Assembly: GCF_023920705.1 (NCBI RefSeq)
Contig: NZ_CP094657.1
Location: forward strand, 1,860,001 to 1,924,000
Length of the DNA stretch: 64,000 bases
Origin: Acinetobacter sp. XS-4
GTDB lineage: Bacteria > Pseudomonadota > Gammaproteobacteria > Pseudomonadales > Moraxellaceae
Reading direction: 5' to 3'
Shown here: positions 25,513-34,018 of the stretch, piece after piece
How the letters are laid out: each line of letters starts with the position of its first letter
Numbering within the stretch: the stretch's first letter is position 1
Position numbers and translations under genes: made by a program
The notes under the pieces: generated by a model
Seen by the model: the letters and a program-made list of their open reading frames with translations, nothing else
What the model was told of the DNA's origin: nothing
Databases searched by the model: none

Positions 25513-25537
25513 GTCTGTGCCAAAGGATGGCGCAGAC
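25513..25537 (+). terminator. Stem-loop between transporter and porin genes
   Basis: GTCTGTGCC (25513-25521) pairs with GGCGCAGAC (25529-25537) with one G-U pair and a 7-nt loop. No T run follows, so attenuation or mRNA stabilisation is as likely as termination. Confidence 0.45.
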
Positions 25538-25561
25538 AATAATTAAAGGATGATTTGTTTC

Positions 25562-26818
25562 ATGAAATATTTAAAAAACGAATATTTAAAGTTTTCTACT
25601 CTTTTATTTATCTGTAGTGGTCATTCATTATTGTGGGCAGCAGATACGGCTCAACAAAGTGAAGATGAATGGAAATTCACTTTAAAAAATGCCTATATCA
25701 ATCGTAATTTTGATAATGATGCACTCAAAGATACGGGCAGTTGGTCTCAGGCAGCATCTTTATTTTATAAATCGAAAATGCATGACACTCCACTAGTTAT
25801 AGCAGACAAACCGATTACGATTGGGGCTGATGCTTCTGTTCAATACGCCGTGCGCTTAAGTTCAGACAAACATGTTGCAGATACGGTTTTGCCTTTTAAT
25901 AAGGAAACTCAGTCACAAGCATCGGACTTCTTAAAATACGGCGCCACTTTAAAATTAGGCTATGACAAAACACTTTTAAGTGTCGGTGAACTCTGGCTCG
26001 ATTTACCCGTAACGGCTGTTGATGCCAGCCGACAATTACTTGCCTCTTATTGGGGAACCAACTTAAAGTCACAACTTTCAGATCAGCTTTATGTCGAAAT
26101 TGGCCGGGTTGAAAAAGTGTCGCCACGAAATGAAGAAGACTTTAAAAAGTTTTCCTTTACGGCAAATGGGGTTACTAAAGAATCTGATGGCTTAAATTAC
26201 ATAGATCTGCGCTATCAATTTACACCGTCACTCAAGGGCGAATACTACTTTGGTAATTTGGAAGACCTCTACAACAAACACTATGTTGGACTTGAGCATA
26301 ATTGGAAACAACCTAACTTTGCTCTTACGTCTAAGTTTAAATACTTCAATGCAAAAGATGACGGCAATACTTTTGATATTGATGCGCAAAATATTGGCGT
26401 GTTAGAAACACTTAAAGTAAAGAACCATACCTTTGGTTTGGGATACCAACAGATTATGGGTGAGTCGGCTTATCCATTACCAGATGGTTTCTTACCAGAG
26501 ACCTATTTCATTAACTGGAACGCCACTGGCTTCTTTAAAGAAGATGAAAAGTCTTACCATGTGATGTATGGCTATGACTTTAAAGACTATGTACCGGGTT
26601 TAAATGCGATGGTGAAATATGTTTACGGCCATGACTTTAAAGCAGCCAATGGTGAGAAAAACCATGAAACCGAGTCGAATGTGATTTTAAACTATGCGTT
26701 TCAGCAGCCGTTCTTAAAAGGCGTGGCCCTGCAATACATTCGTATTGATTACAACGTAAAACATGGTAATGACTTTGGTGAAGATCGCTTGTTTGTAAAC
26801 TACACCAAAAAGTTTTAA
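25562..26818 (+). CDS. OprD family outer membrane porin
   Basis: The 418-residue product has a signal peptide (MKYLKNEYLKFSTLLFICSG ... LLWA) and a mature part that reads as OprD/OpdK-like: WKFTLKNAYINRNF at the start, many amphipathic strands (LRYQFTPSLKGEYYFG, HYVGLEHNWKQ) and a terminal strand ending in Phe. OprD-family channels pass carboxylated small molecules. ATG 25562 gives the cleaner signal peptide, although AAGGA lies 12 bases upstream; ATG 25550 sits too close to it. As last gene of the aromatic-acid run it likely admits the substrate across the outer membrane. Confidence 0.85.
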   Translation: MKYLKNEYLKFSTLLFICSGHSLLWAADTAQQSEDEWKFTLKNAYINRNFDNDALKDTGSWSQAASLFYKSKMHDTPLVIADKPITIGADASVQYAVRLSSDKHVADTVLPFNKETQSQASDFLKYGATLKLGYDKTLLSVGELWLDLPVTAVDASRQLLASYWGTNLKSQLSDQLYVEIGRVEKVSPRNEEDFKKFSFTANGVTKESDGLNYIDLRYQFTPSLKGEYYFGNLEDLYNKHYVGLEHNWKQPNFALTSKFKYFNAKDDGNTFDIDAQNIGVLETLKVKNHTFGLGYQQIMGESAYPLPDGFLPETYFINWNATGFFKEDEKSYHVMYGYDFKDYVPGLNAMVKYVYGHDFKAANGEKNHETESNVILNYAFQQPFLKGVALQYIRIDYNVKHGNDFGEDRLFVNYTKKF

Positions 26819-26842
26819 AGACGTTTTTAAAGTTCATCATTA

Positions 26843-26870
26843 AAAAAGAGACCGTAAATGGTCTCTTTTT
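26843..26870. terminator. Bidirectional terminator
   Basis: AAAAAGAGACC (26843-26853) pairs with GGTCTCTTTTT (26860-26870) around a 6-nt loop. It lies between the convergent porin and efflux genes, with A and T runs on both flanks. Confidence 0.9.
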
Positions 26871-26896
26871 CTTTCATATTTTGAAATCTAGACTAT

Positions 26897-27982
26897 CTAT
26901 TTATTCGTATCAATAGAGACTAAAACAGATAAACCAGGACGTAATAATTTAACGTCTTTTTGATTTTCAACAAGCTTGATTCGTAAAGGTAGACGCTGAA
27001 CAATTTTGGTAAAGTTACCAGTTGCATTGGTCGCAGAGATCGGAGAGAAAAATGCACCAGTAGATGGGGAGAAACTATCTACCACGCCTTTTAACTCAAC
27101 GTTATAAGCATCTACATAGACATTAACAGGTTGTCCGATCTTAATTTGTTTTAACTCAATTTCACGGAAGTTTGCTTCTACATAGACTTGGTCTAAAGGC
27201 ACAACCACCATGAGTGGATTACCAGCGCTCACAAAGTTACCTACGTTAGCTGACTTTTGCCCAATCATGCCATCAATAGGTGCACGAACCTCTGTATAGC
27301 TCAAATTCAGTTTTGCTTTATCAAGTGCCGCTTGTGCTTGTTTAAGAGCCGCTTGTTTGGCTTGTACCTGAATCTTATATTGGTTGAGCTGATACTGTGC
27401 ATCAATTACTTTTTCTTTATTGCTGTCTAAGTCGGCATATTGTTCAGTCAATGTAGTCTTAGATTGCTGTGTAATTAATCTAGACTCCGCTCCAAGTGCC
27501 TGTAGTTGCTCATAACGCGCCGTATTGTCTTTTGTGAGTTTGATTCCAGCTTCTACTTTTCTCAGCTGTGCTTCAGTTTCTCGAATAACGGTCGGTTGTC
27601 TATCAACTGCGAGCATCGCTTCACTCACGTCAGCTTGTGCTTTTGCATAATTCGATTCAGCCTCAGCCAAAGCAGCTTGATAATCGCGCGCATCAATCCT
27701 TGCTAAAAGTTGGCCTTTTTTTACGGTCTGATGATCTTTAATATAAATTTCTTCAATATTGCCAGACACTTTAGGGGCAATGGTTGAGTACTCTACATCC
27801 ACACGTGCATCGTCTGTTTCTATAATTGACGATGGTAAAAATATAAGTTTTAAAACCCATAAAATAGATGCTAAGACAATAATGAACGCAATAACCATAA
27901 CCCAATGCTTTTTGAGATATTGCACCTTTGTTAACTTAGGTGGTTCGGTGTGGGTGGTATCTTGGGCTTCGAGAGTGCTCAT
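26897..27982 (-). CDS. HlyD/EmrA-type membrane fusion protein
   Basis: The 361-residue product has a short cytoplasmic N-terminus, one membrane segment (VMVIAFIIVLASILWVLKLI, about residues 28-48), a biotinyl-lipoyl-like half (DDARVDVEYSTIAPKVSG), a coiled-coil hairpin of about 110 residues, the second lipoyl half (VRAPIDGMIGQKSANVGNFV) and a beta-barrel domain. This is the EmrA adaptor layout. It would link the inner-membrane pump to an outer-membrane channel such as TolC. It overlaps the end of the pump gene by four bases (ATGA), so the two are translated together. No outer-membrane factor gene is adjacent. Confidence 0.9.
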   Translation of the reverse strand: MSTLEAQDTTHTEPPKLTKVQYLKKHWVMVIAFIIVLASILWVLKLIFLPSSIIETDDARVDVEYSTIAPKVSGNIEEIYIKDHQTVKKGQLLARIDARDYQAALAEAESNYAKAQADVSEAMLAVDRQPTVIRETEAQLRKVEAGIKLTKDNTARYEQLQALGAESRLITQQSKTTLTEQYADLDSNKEKVIDAQYQLNQYKIQVQAKQAALKQAQAALDKAKLNLSYTEVRAPIDGMIGQKSANVGNFVSAGNPLMVVVPLDQVYVEANFREIELKQIKIGQPVNVYVDAYNVELKGVVDSFSPSTGAFFSPISATNATGNFTKIVQRLPLRIKLVENQKDVKLLRPGLSVLVSIDTNK

Positions 27983-29556
27983 AAAGATTTTCCTGAGTTA
28001 TGACTATTCATTAACTTAATGAGAGCAATACGTGGCGGATAAGTTCGAACTGGCAAAATCAACATCACAATGAACAAAATAGTGGTAAGGCCAGCTAAGA
28101 TGAGATATTGATCGCTAATAACTAAAACAGATTGTTGCGCTTGAATCGCAGAATTTAGGGCAGATAAACCACCTGAAACACGATCTGCACCATTTGCAGT
28201 GAGCACAGGGGGAGTAAGCGGATTAATGACAGAGCCTTGAATATTTTGGAAAACATGTTGGGCTGTATTTTCAATTAACCGTGTTGAATGGTATTCACCG
28301 CGCACTCGATTGATCCAATCTAAAATACAAACACCCAGTACACCGCTAATAGCACGCGGAGTGTTAATCATCGGTGATGCATAAATTGCCATGGTTGGGT
28401 GAACGCTGTTTGTTCCCATCATTAAGAGCGAGAGCACGACACAGGTTTGTCCCAAACATGAGATCGCATGCCAAAAATAAAACTGATCTTGATTCCATGT
28501 GGTATCAAGTTGACTTGCACCTAGGCAACCAGCAATGACCAGAAGTAAACCAAACCCGTGTACATATCGGCTATCCACCCAAGCTTGATTTAAAAGCTTC
28601 ACAACAATAGGAATATAGATAAATTGTAATGCCGCAATTTGTAAGCCAATCCACATGGTCTGAGTCGGTTTATAGCCATGCACAGCACTAAGATAATTCA
28701 GTGGTAATGTGCTGGTCGACATACCAATAATGACAAAGCAAAAGAGTGCGAAAACGGCATAAGCAAAATTTCGGATCTCGAGCATTTGCGGTTTAATTAA
28801 TGGTGACGGATAACGCCATTCATGTATGAAAAATAAAGGTAAGCTAATGGCACTAATTAAAGCCAGTACACAAATTAATTGAGAATGGAACCAATCTAAA
28901 TGATTACCATGCAACAACATGGTGCTCAGGCTCGCTAAGCTAATAATCGCTAAAATGGCACCCATCCAATCGTAAGTTTTTATTCTTGAATAATTCAATG
29001 GATCTTGGGGAATACCAAAATAAACCAGCGCAGCGCTTAGCGCACAAAAAGGAATAGTTTGGAAAAATATCATTTTCCAGCCAATCACATCTAAATAAAA
29101 AGCAGAGAGTGCGGCACTTAAGTTCGGAAAGAATGTTGCAGTTAATGCGTAGCAGGCGAGACCCCATAACCGAATATCAGGCCCTAAAAATCTAAGCGCA
29201 CAGGCCATGAGCAAAGGAATGGTTAAACCGTTGGCGAGTCCTTGTAAGCCACGCAATAAATAAAAGATTTCGATATTTGGACTAAAAGGAATTAAAACGC
29301 TAGAAAAGAGGCAAAGTCCTATGGCAAAAAGCAGAACTCTGCGCATAGAAAAAATAACTGCCCAACTGGTAGACAGAATCATGCCAATAATCATGGCACT
29401 CGCGTAAATACTGTTGACCCAATAACCAGAGTCGACACTAATACCCATCGCGCCACGAATGTCGACTAAGGTAATGCTCGTGATTCGGTTATTAAATTCA
29501 ACAGTCATTGCAGCAAATATTGCACCTGCTAAACCGATGAGTGGCTTTGTATTCAT
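27979..29556 (-). CDS. DHA2-family MFS drug efflux pump, EmrB-type
   Basis: The 525-residue protein has about fourteen membrane segments, as expected for the DHA2 (14-TMS) family. Recognisable parts are TLVDIRGAMGISVDSGYWVNS near segment 1, FYLLRGLQGLANGLTIPLL in segment 4 and GWKMIFFQTIPFC. With the fusion protein downstream it would form a tripartite pump expelling toxic hydrophobic compounds. It is divergent from a TetR gene across a promoter with a perfect palindrome. The substrate is unknown; nearby aromatic pathways make phenolic acids plausible. Confidence 0.88.
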   Translation of the reverse strand: MNTKPLIGLAGAIFAAMTVEFNNRITSITLVDIRGAMGISVDSGYWVNSIYASAMIIGMILSTSWAVIFSMRRVLLFAIGLCLFSSVLIPFSPNIEIFYLLRGLQGLANGLTIPLLMACALRFLGPDIRLWGLACYALTATFFPNLSAALSAFYLDVIGWKMIFFQTIPFCALSAALVYFGIPQDPLNYSRIKTYDWMGAILAIISLASLSTMLLHGNHLDWFHSQLICVLALISAISLPLFFIHEWRYPSPLIKPQMLEIRNFAYAVFALFCFVIIGMSTSTLPLNYLSAVHGYKPTQTMWIGLQIAALQFIYIPIVVKLLNQAWVDSRYVHGFGLLLVIAGCLGASQLDTTWNQDQFYFWHAISCLGQTCVVLSLLMMGTNSVHPTMAIYASPMINTPRAISGVLGVCILDWINRVRGEYHSTRLIENTAQHVFQNIQGSVINPLTPPVLTANGADRVSGGLSALNSAIQAQQSVLVISDQYLILAGLTTILFIVMLILPVRTYPPRIALIKLMNSHNSGKSL

Positions 29557-29613
29557 TTTTTACCTTAAGTCTTAAACATCCATTCATTGCATGGAGCAGA
29601 TATTTACTGTACT

Positions 29614-29627
29614 GTACCGATCGGTAC
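29614..29627. promoter_or_regulatory. Candidate TetR operator
   Basis: GTACCGATCGGTAC is a perfect 14-bp palindrome in the 166-bp space between the efflux pump and the TetR gene. Symmetry, length and place are typical of TetR repressor sites. Binding is inferred. Confidence 0.7.
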
Positions 29628-29722
29628 TCTACTCTCTAATTAAATTTCCGTCAATTCTCGATTTTGAACTTTTCGATGAGTTACACTTAGAACGAAATCG
29701 CTAAAATTTTTATAAGGTCAAT

Positions 29723-30343
29723 ATGTCAGTTTCAACTAAAGCTAATGAAAAAGATCAAAAAATTCTGGATGCAGCAACCAAGTTTTTTTTGACTCATGGT
29801 TTTAGTGGCACAACGACAGATATGATCCAAAAGGAAGCGGGTGTTTCAAAAGCGACGATGTATGGTTGTTATAAAAATAAAGAAGCGATGTTTGCAGCGG
29901 TGATTGAACGACAATGCACGAACATGCAAGAGCAAATAATTTTAGTCGAGACGAAAGCTGAAAATTTACGCTCAGCTTTAACCGAAATGGGGAAAACCTA
30001 TCTGTGTTTCATCTTGTCACATTCAGGGTTGGCATTTTTTAGAGTTTGTATTGCAGAAGCGGTTAGATTTCCCGAGTTATCTGAAAAATTCTTTGAAGTA
30101 GGTCCGCAAAAGCTTGCAAATATTATTGCGGGTTATCTTGAAAAATTTCAAAAAAATAAAGAAATTGAGTTAAATTCCTCTGCCGATATAGCAGCAAATA
30201 TATTCTTGGCATTATTACGAAGTGACGCTCATCTTAAGTGTCTTACTCATCCTAATTATACAATTTCTGATAGTGAAATTAGCACTTGGGTTGAGTACGC
30301 AGTTGATTTATTTATGAAAAATATAAATTATAAACTAGATTAA
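29723..30343 (+). CDS. TetR/AcrR family repressor of the efflux operon
   Basis: The 206-residue product has the N-terminal TetR helix-turn-helix (FFLTHGFSGTTTDMIQKEAGVSKATMYGCYKNKEAMFAAVI, residues about 18-58) and an AefR/AcrR_C-like helical ligand domain. It is divergent from the EmrAB-type pump and is its likely local repressor, released by a pump substrate. Confidence 0.92.
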   Translation: MSVSTKANEKDQKILDAATKFFLTHGFSGTTTDMIQKEAGVSKATMYGCYKNKEAMFAAVIERQCTNMQEQIILVETKAENLRSALTEMGKTYLCFILSHSGLAFFRVCIAEAVRFPELSEKFFEVGPQKLANIIAGYLEKFQKNKEIELNSSADIAANIFLALLRSDAHLKCLTHPNYTISDSEISTWVEYAVDLFMKNINYKLD

Positions 30344-30551
30344 TTTGAAGGTTTTTACACATTCTTAAAAAATAATATAGAAGTATCTTTCTTCATATTT
30401 ATTTTTTAGTAATGGATGAATAGTTTTATTTAAGAAATAAATATGGTTTTTATATTATATCTTTAAGGTCTTTTTTTATATTTATAAGGTTTTTTAAATA
30501 TAAAAATTAATGTGCTTAAATGAGTTTTTATTTTCAAAGGATTTGAGGAAA

Positions 30552-32321
30552 ATGAAATCTTATAATGGAAAAGTACAATCAGTTTTATATTTAAGTTTAA
30601 TCTCATTACTACTATATGGATGTAATAATTCTGATAATAATGAGCAAGATACAACAAATAAAATTGGAGTGTGTGATAGTTCACAATTAAGTAAAAGTTT
30701 TAGTGATAATAATTATAAAATTATTTCTACTGAATATTTTAAAAAAGGTGATTTATTAAAATTAAAAGAGAATACTGAGAATACTTCCATTTCTGCTGCT
30801 AATAATATTTGTGTTGTTAAGGTTTTGGTAGGTCCTGAAACTCATCTTCAAGATAAAGGAGAACCTTCTTATTCTGAAGGGATTGGAGTTGAAATTTGGT
30901 TACCTGATCCAGCTAAGTGGAATAAAAGGATTCATGTCAAAGGTGGTGGAGGCTGGGTAGGCGGTCAACATCGAAATCCAAATATTCTTGTGGGTATTAC
31001 ACAAAGTTCAGCAGGCTCTGCAGCAGAAACTGCCACAGTTGAAGGTGCCGTTTCTGCAGTAACAGATACAGGTCATGTTGTTAATAATGGCTCTTTTGCT
31101 ATGAATAGTGATGGAAGCATTAATACTGAGTTATGGCGTGATTTTACAGAAAGAGGAATTCACCAAATGGCTGTGGTCAGTAAGCTTTTAACCCAACAAT
31201 ATTATGGAGAAAAACAAAAGTATGCCTACTGGAATGGCTTTTCAACAGGGGGAAGACAAGGTTTAAAAGAAGTACAGATTAATCCGGATGATTTTGATGG
31301 CGTACTTGCCGGTGCTCCAGCAATTAACTGGACAAGATTTATTACCTCTGAGCTTTATCCTCAAATTGTGATGCAAAGAGATTTAAATGGGCAGCTTTTA
31401 ACTACAGAACAACTCAATTTAGTATCAAATAGAGCAAACGAAACTTGTGGTCAAGTTAATGGTCAAAGTTATGGCTATGTACTCGATCCTTCTTCTTGTA
31501 AATATGACCCAACAAAAGATACTTCTATACTTTGTGGTACAAATCAAACGGACAGTTGCTTAACATCAGTTCAAGCTTTAGCAGTCAATAAAATGTGGTA
31601 TGGCCAAACTGAGGATGGTAACGTACCCGATCCAATAAATGACAATAGTTTCCATTTTGATTTAACCGCGAATCATAAGTGGTTTGGACTCACACGAGGC
31701 ACGAATTTAACGCGTTTAGCTGGCGCAGTTCCTTTTCAAATTTCAACAGATCTCGTTGCTTTAATTCAGCAAGATAGCCGTATTGCCCAATCCAATTTTA
31801 TTAATAAGACCAGCAATGGATTAGATCAGTGGAAAAACTTAGATTATGCAAGGCTAAATGAGGTTCAGAAAAAAGGAGTTGAGCTACAAAGTGCATTTTC
31901 AAATATTAATACTGATTTAACGGATCTAAGTAATTTTAAAAATCATGGCGGTAAACTAATTATCTATCATGGACTAGCTGATGAGTTGATTATGCCTCAA
32001 GGCACAATGCGTTATATAAAACAGTTAAAATCGACTATGGGGGAAAATGTCGTTAATAGTTTTATGCAAGCTTATTTTATACCAGGTATGGGACATTCTT
32101 TTGCTAACGGCACAGCTAACAGCAATGCAAATGTTGCCTTGGTCACTAATGATGAGCTTTATAAACAGTTAACAAATTGGGTTGAGAAGGGTACTGCTCC
32201 AACTAATCTAGTCGCTAGTTCTGCAAGCAAAGATCGTAGCCTACCTATTTGTCTATATCCAACGAAAATTACCTATATTGCTGGCGATATTAATCACGTA
32301 AATAGTTATAAATGCGAATAA
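30552..32321 (+). CDS. Tannase/feruloyl esterase family lipoprotein
   Basis: The 589-residue product begins with a lipoprotein signal ending LLYGC (Cys25 likely lipidated) and then follows the tannase/feruloyl esterase family. Visible are the nucleophile elbow YWNGFSTGGRQGLKE, GVLAGAPAINW, the acid in YHGLADELIMP and the His in PGMGHSFANG. A cysteine-rich lid lies around ETCGQ to DSCLTS. These enzymes hydrolyse esters of gallic, ferulic or similar acids, here probably anchored at a membrane facing the periplasm or outside. I chose ATG 30552, with GAGGAAA upstream. The 5' third is very AT-rich. It forms a single-gene unit next to aromatic-acid genes. Confidence 0.85.
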   Translation: MKSYNGKVQSVLYLSLISLLLYGCNNSDNNEQDTTNKIGVCDSSQLSKSFSDNNYKIISTEYFKKGDLLKLKENTENTSISAANNICVVKVLVGPETHLQDKGEPSYSEGIGVEIWLPDPAKWNKRIHVKGGGGWVGGQHRNPNILVGITQSSAGSAAETATVEGAVSAVTDTGHVVNNGSFAMNSDGSINTELWRDFTERGIHQMAVVSKLLTQQYYGEKQKYAYWNGFSTGGRQGLKEVQINPDDFDGVLAGAPAINWTRFITSELYPQIVMQRDLNGQLLTTEQLNLVSNRANETCGQVNGQSYGYVLDPSSCKYDPTKDTSILCGTNQTDSCLTSVQALAVNKMWYGQTEDGNVPDPINDNSFHFDLTANHKWFGLTRGTNLTRLAGAVPFQISTDLVALIQQDSRIAQSNFINKTSNGLDQWKNLDYARLNEVQKKGVELQSAFSNINTDLTDLSNFKNHGGKLIIYHGLADELIMPQGTMRYIKQLKSTMGENVVNSFMQAYFIPGMGHSFANGTANSNANVALVTNDELYKQLTNWVEKGTAPTNLVASSASKDRSLPICLYPTKITYIAGDINHVNSYKCE

Positions 32322-32362
32322 TTTTAGCCCTTTACATTGATCAGATTTATTTTTAGCTTAAC

Positions 32363-32398
32363 AAAGAATAAAAGCCCTCATCGGGGCTTTTATTCTTT
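32363..32398. terminator. Bidirectional terminator, 15-bp perfect stem
   Basis: Arms 32363-32377 and 32384-32398 (AAAGAATAAAAGCCC and its complement) close a 6-nt loop. It lies between the convergent tannase and dehydrogenase genes. Confidence 0.9.
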
Positions 32399-32425
32399 TA
32401 ACTTCAAAAGATTTCTTTTAATTTT

Positions 32426-34003
32426 TTAGATTGCTTCTTCAGTCATCTCACCATTCACAAGTCTTAAAATCTGTAATGGATTACTGTCTTTTAAAGCTTC
32501 TGGCAATAAACTTTGTGGGTAGTTTTGATAACACACAGGACGCAAATAACGGTCAATTGCCAAGGTTCCAACAGAAGTACCTCGTGCATCTGAAGTTGCT
32601 GGGTATGGCCCGCCGTGTACCATCGCATCACACACCTCAACACCCGTTGGATACCCGTTTATGAGTAATCGCCCAGCTTTTTCCTCTAGCACTGGAACCA
32701 CATCTGCAAACTCGGTTAAATCTGCTTCATCAGTAATTAACGTCGCGGTAAGTTGACCATTCATGCTTTGTAGCGCTTGCAAAAGTTGTGCTTTGTCTTG
32801 TACTTCAATGACCACTGTTGCTGGCCCAAAGATTTCTTCTTGCAGAAGCTGGTCGCCTGCTAATAAGAGTTCAACATTCGCTTTAAACAGTTGTGGCTGT
32901 GCCTGATTGCCTTGCTGGGTTTGACCCGCCAAATGTTCAATACCTTGATGCCCAGTTAAGTGCTCAAGACCTGCTGCATAGCTTTTTAAAGTTCCCATAT
33001 TGAGCATGGTTTGTGCAGATTTACCGCCCATAATTTCGGTGAGGTTGCGAATGAACTGAGTAAACTCGGTTGATTTAATACCCAAGATTAATCCCGGATT
33101 GGTGCAGAACTGACCACAGCCCAGCACTACTGAATCTGCCAAGTCCTGTGCAATTTTTTCACCACGGTTTTTTAATGCTTCTGGCAACATTAACATCGGG
33201 TTAATACTGCTCATTTCAGCAAACACAGGAATCGGTTGTGGACGGGCTGCGGCCATGTCACATAAAGCGCGACCGCCACGCAGTGAACCTGTAAATCCAA
33301 CCGCCTGAATTAAAGGATGCTTCACCAGCGGTTCACCCACGCCATTACCGTAGATCATGTTAAATACACCTTTAGGCATATTTGATTTTTCTACAGCACG
33401 TTCAATTGCTTGAGCCACAAAATCTGCTGTGGCCATGTGTCCACTATGGGCTTTCACTACCACAGAACAACCAGCTGCCAGTGCAGAAGCAGTGTCGCCA
33501 CCTGCGGTTGAAAAAGCTAAAGGAAAGTTACTTGCTCCAAAGACTGCAACAGGACCAACACCGATTTTAATCTGACGTAAGTCTGGGCGCGGTAAAGGCT
33601 GACGCTCAGGTAAAGCGGTATCAATACGGGCACCTAAAAAGTCACCACGGCGTAGTACTTTGGCAAATAAACGCATTTGTCCACTGGTACGACCACGTTC
33701 ACCTTGTAGGCGTGCAAGTGGCAAAGCGGTTTCCTGTGAGACAATTTCAAGAAAATCTGTACCCAAGGCGTCAAGTTCATCGGCAATGTTTTCTAAAAAG
33801 GCAGCACGCTGTTCAGGTGATGTATGGCGGTAAGTCTTAAAGGCTTGACTGGCCGCTTCACAGGCCTGATTGATCTCTTGCTCGGTTGCATGATGAAATT
33901 CATAAGGTAAAGCTTCGCCAGTTGTTGCATCCACACTTTTTAATAAAGTTGTACTTTGTGCACTACGTGAACCGCCAATAAAGTTGTGTCCGATAATGGT
34001 CAT
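32426..34003 (-). CDS. 2-oxoglutarate semialdehyde (2,5-dioxopentanoate) dehydrogenase
   Basis: The 525-residue product is an aldehyde dehydrogenase of the 2,5-dioxovalerate/NADP type: FGASNFPLAFSTAGGDTASALAAGC, FTGSLRGGRAL, FAEMSSINPM with the general base Glu, and the catalytic Cys in GCGQFCTNPGL. These enzymes turn 2-oxoglutarate semialdehyde into 2-oxoglutarate. It follows a dehydratase of the IlvD/Edd family by 15 bp and lies downstream of an FAH-fold gene. This is the set needed for oxidative (Weimberg-type) breakdown of pentonates. Confidence 0.88.
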   Translation of the reverse strand: MTIIGHNFIGGSRSAQSTTLLKSVDATTGEALPYEFHHATEQEINQACEAASQAFKTYRHTSPEQRAAFLENIADELDALGTDFLEIVSQETALPLARLQGERGRTSGQMRLFAKVLRRGDFLGARIDTALPERQPLPRPDLRQIKIGVGPVAVFGASNFPLAFSTAGGDTASALAAGCSVVVKAHSGHMATADFVAQAIERAVEKSNMPKGVFNMIYGNGVGEPLVKHPLIQAVGFTGSLRGGRALCDMAAARPQPIPVFAEMSSINPMLMLPEALKNRGEKIAQDLADSVVLGCGQFCTNPGLILGIKSTEFTQFIRNLTEIMGGKSAQTMLNMGTLKSYAAGLEHLTGHQGIEHLAGQTQQGNQAQPQLFKANVELLLAGDQLLQEEIFGPATVVIEVQDKAQLLQALQSMNGQLTATLITDEADLTEFADVVPVLEEKAGRLLINGYPTGVEVCDAMVHGGPYPATSDARGTSVGTLAIDRYLRPVCYQNYPQSLLPEALKDSNPLQILRLVNGEMTEEAI

Positions 34004-34018
34004 AATAAAATCCTGAAA

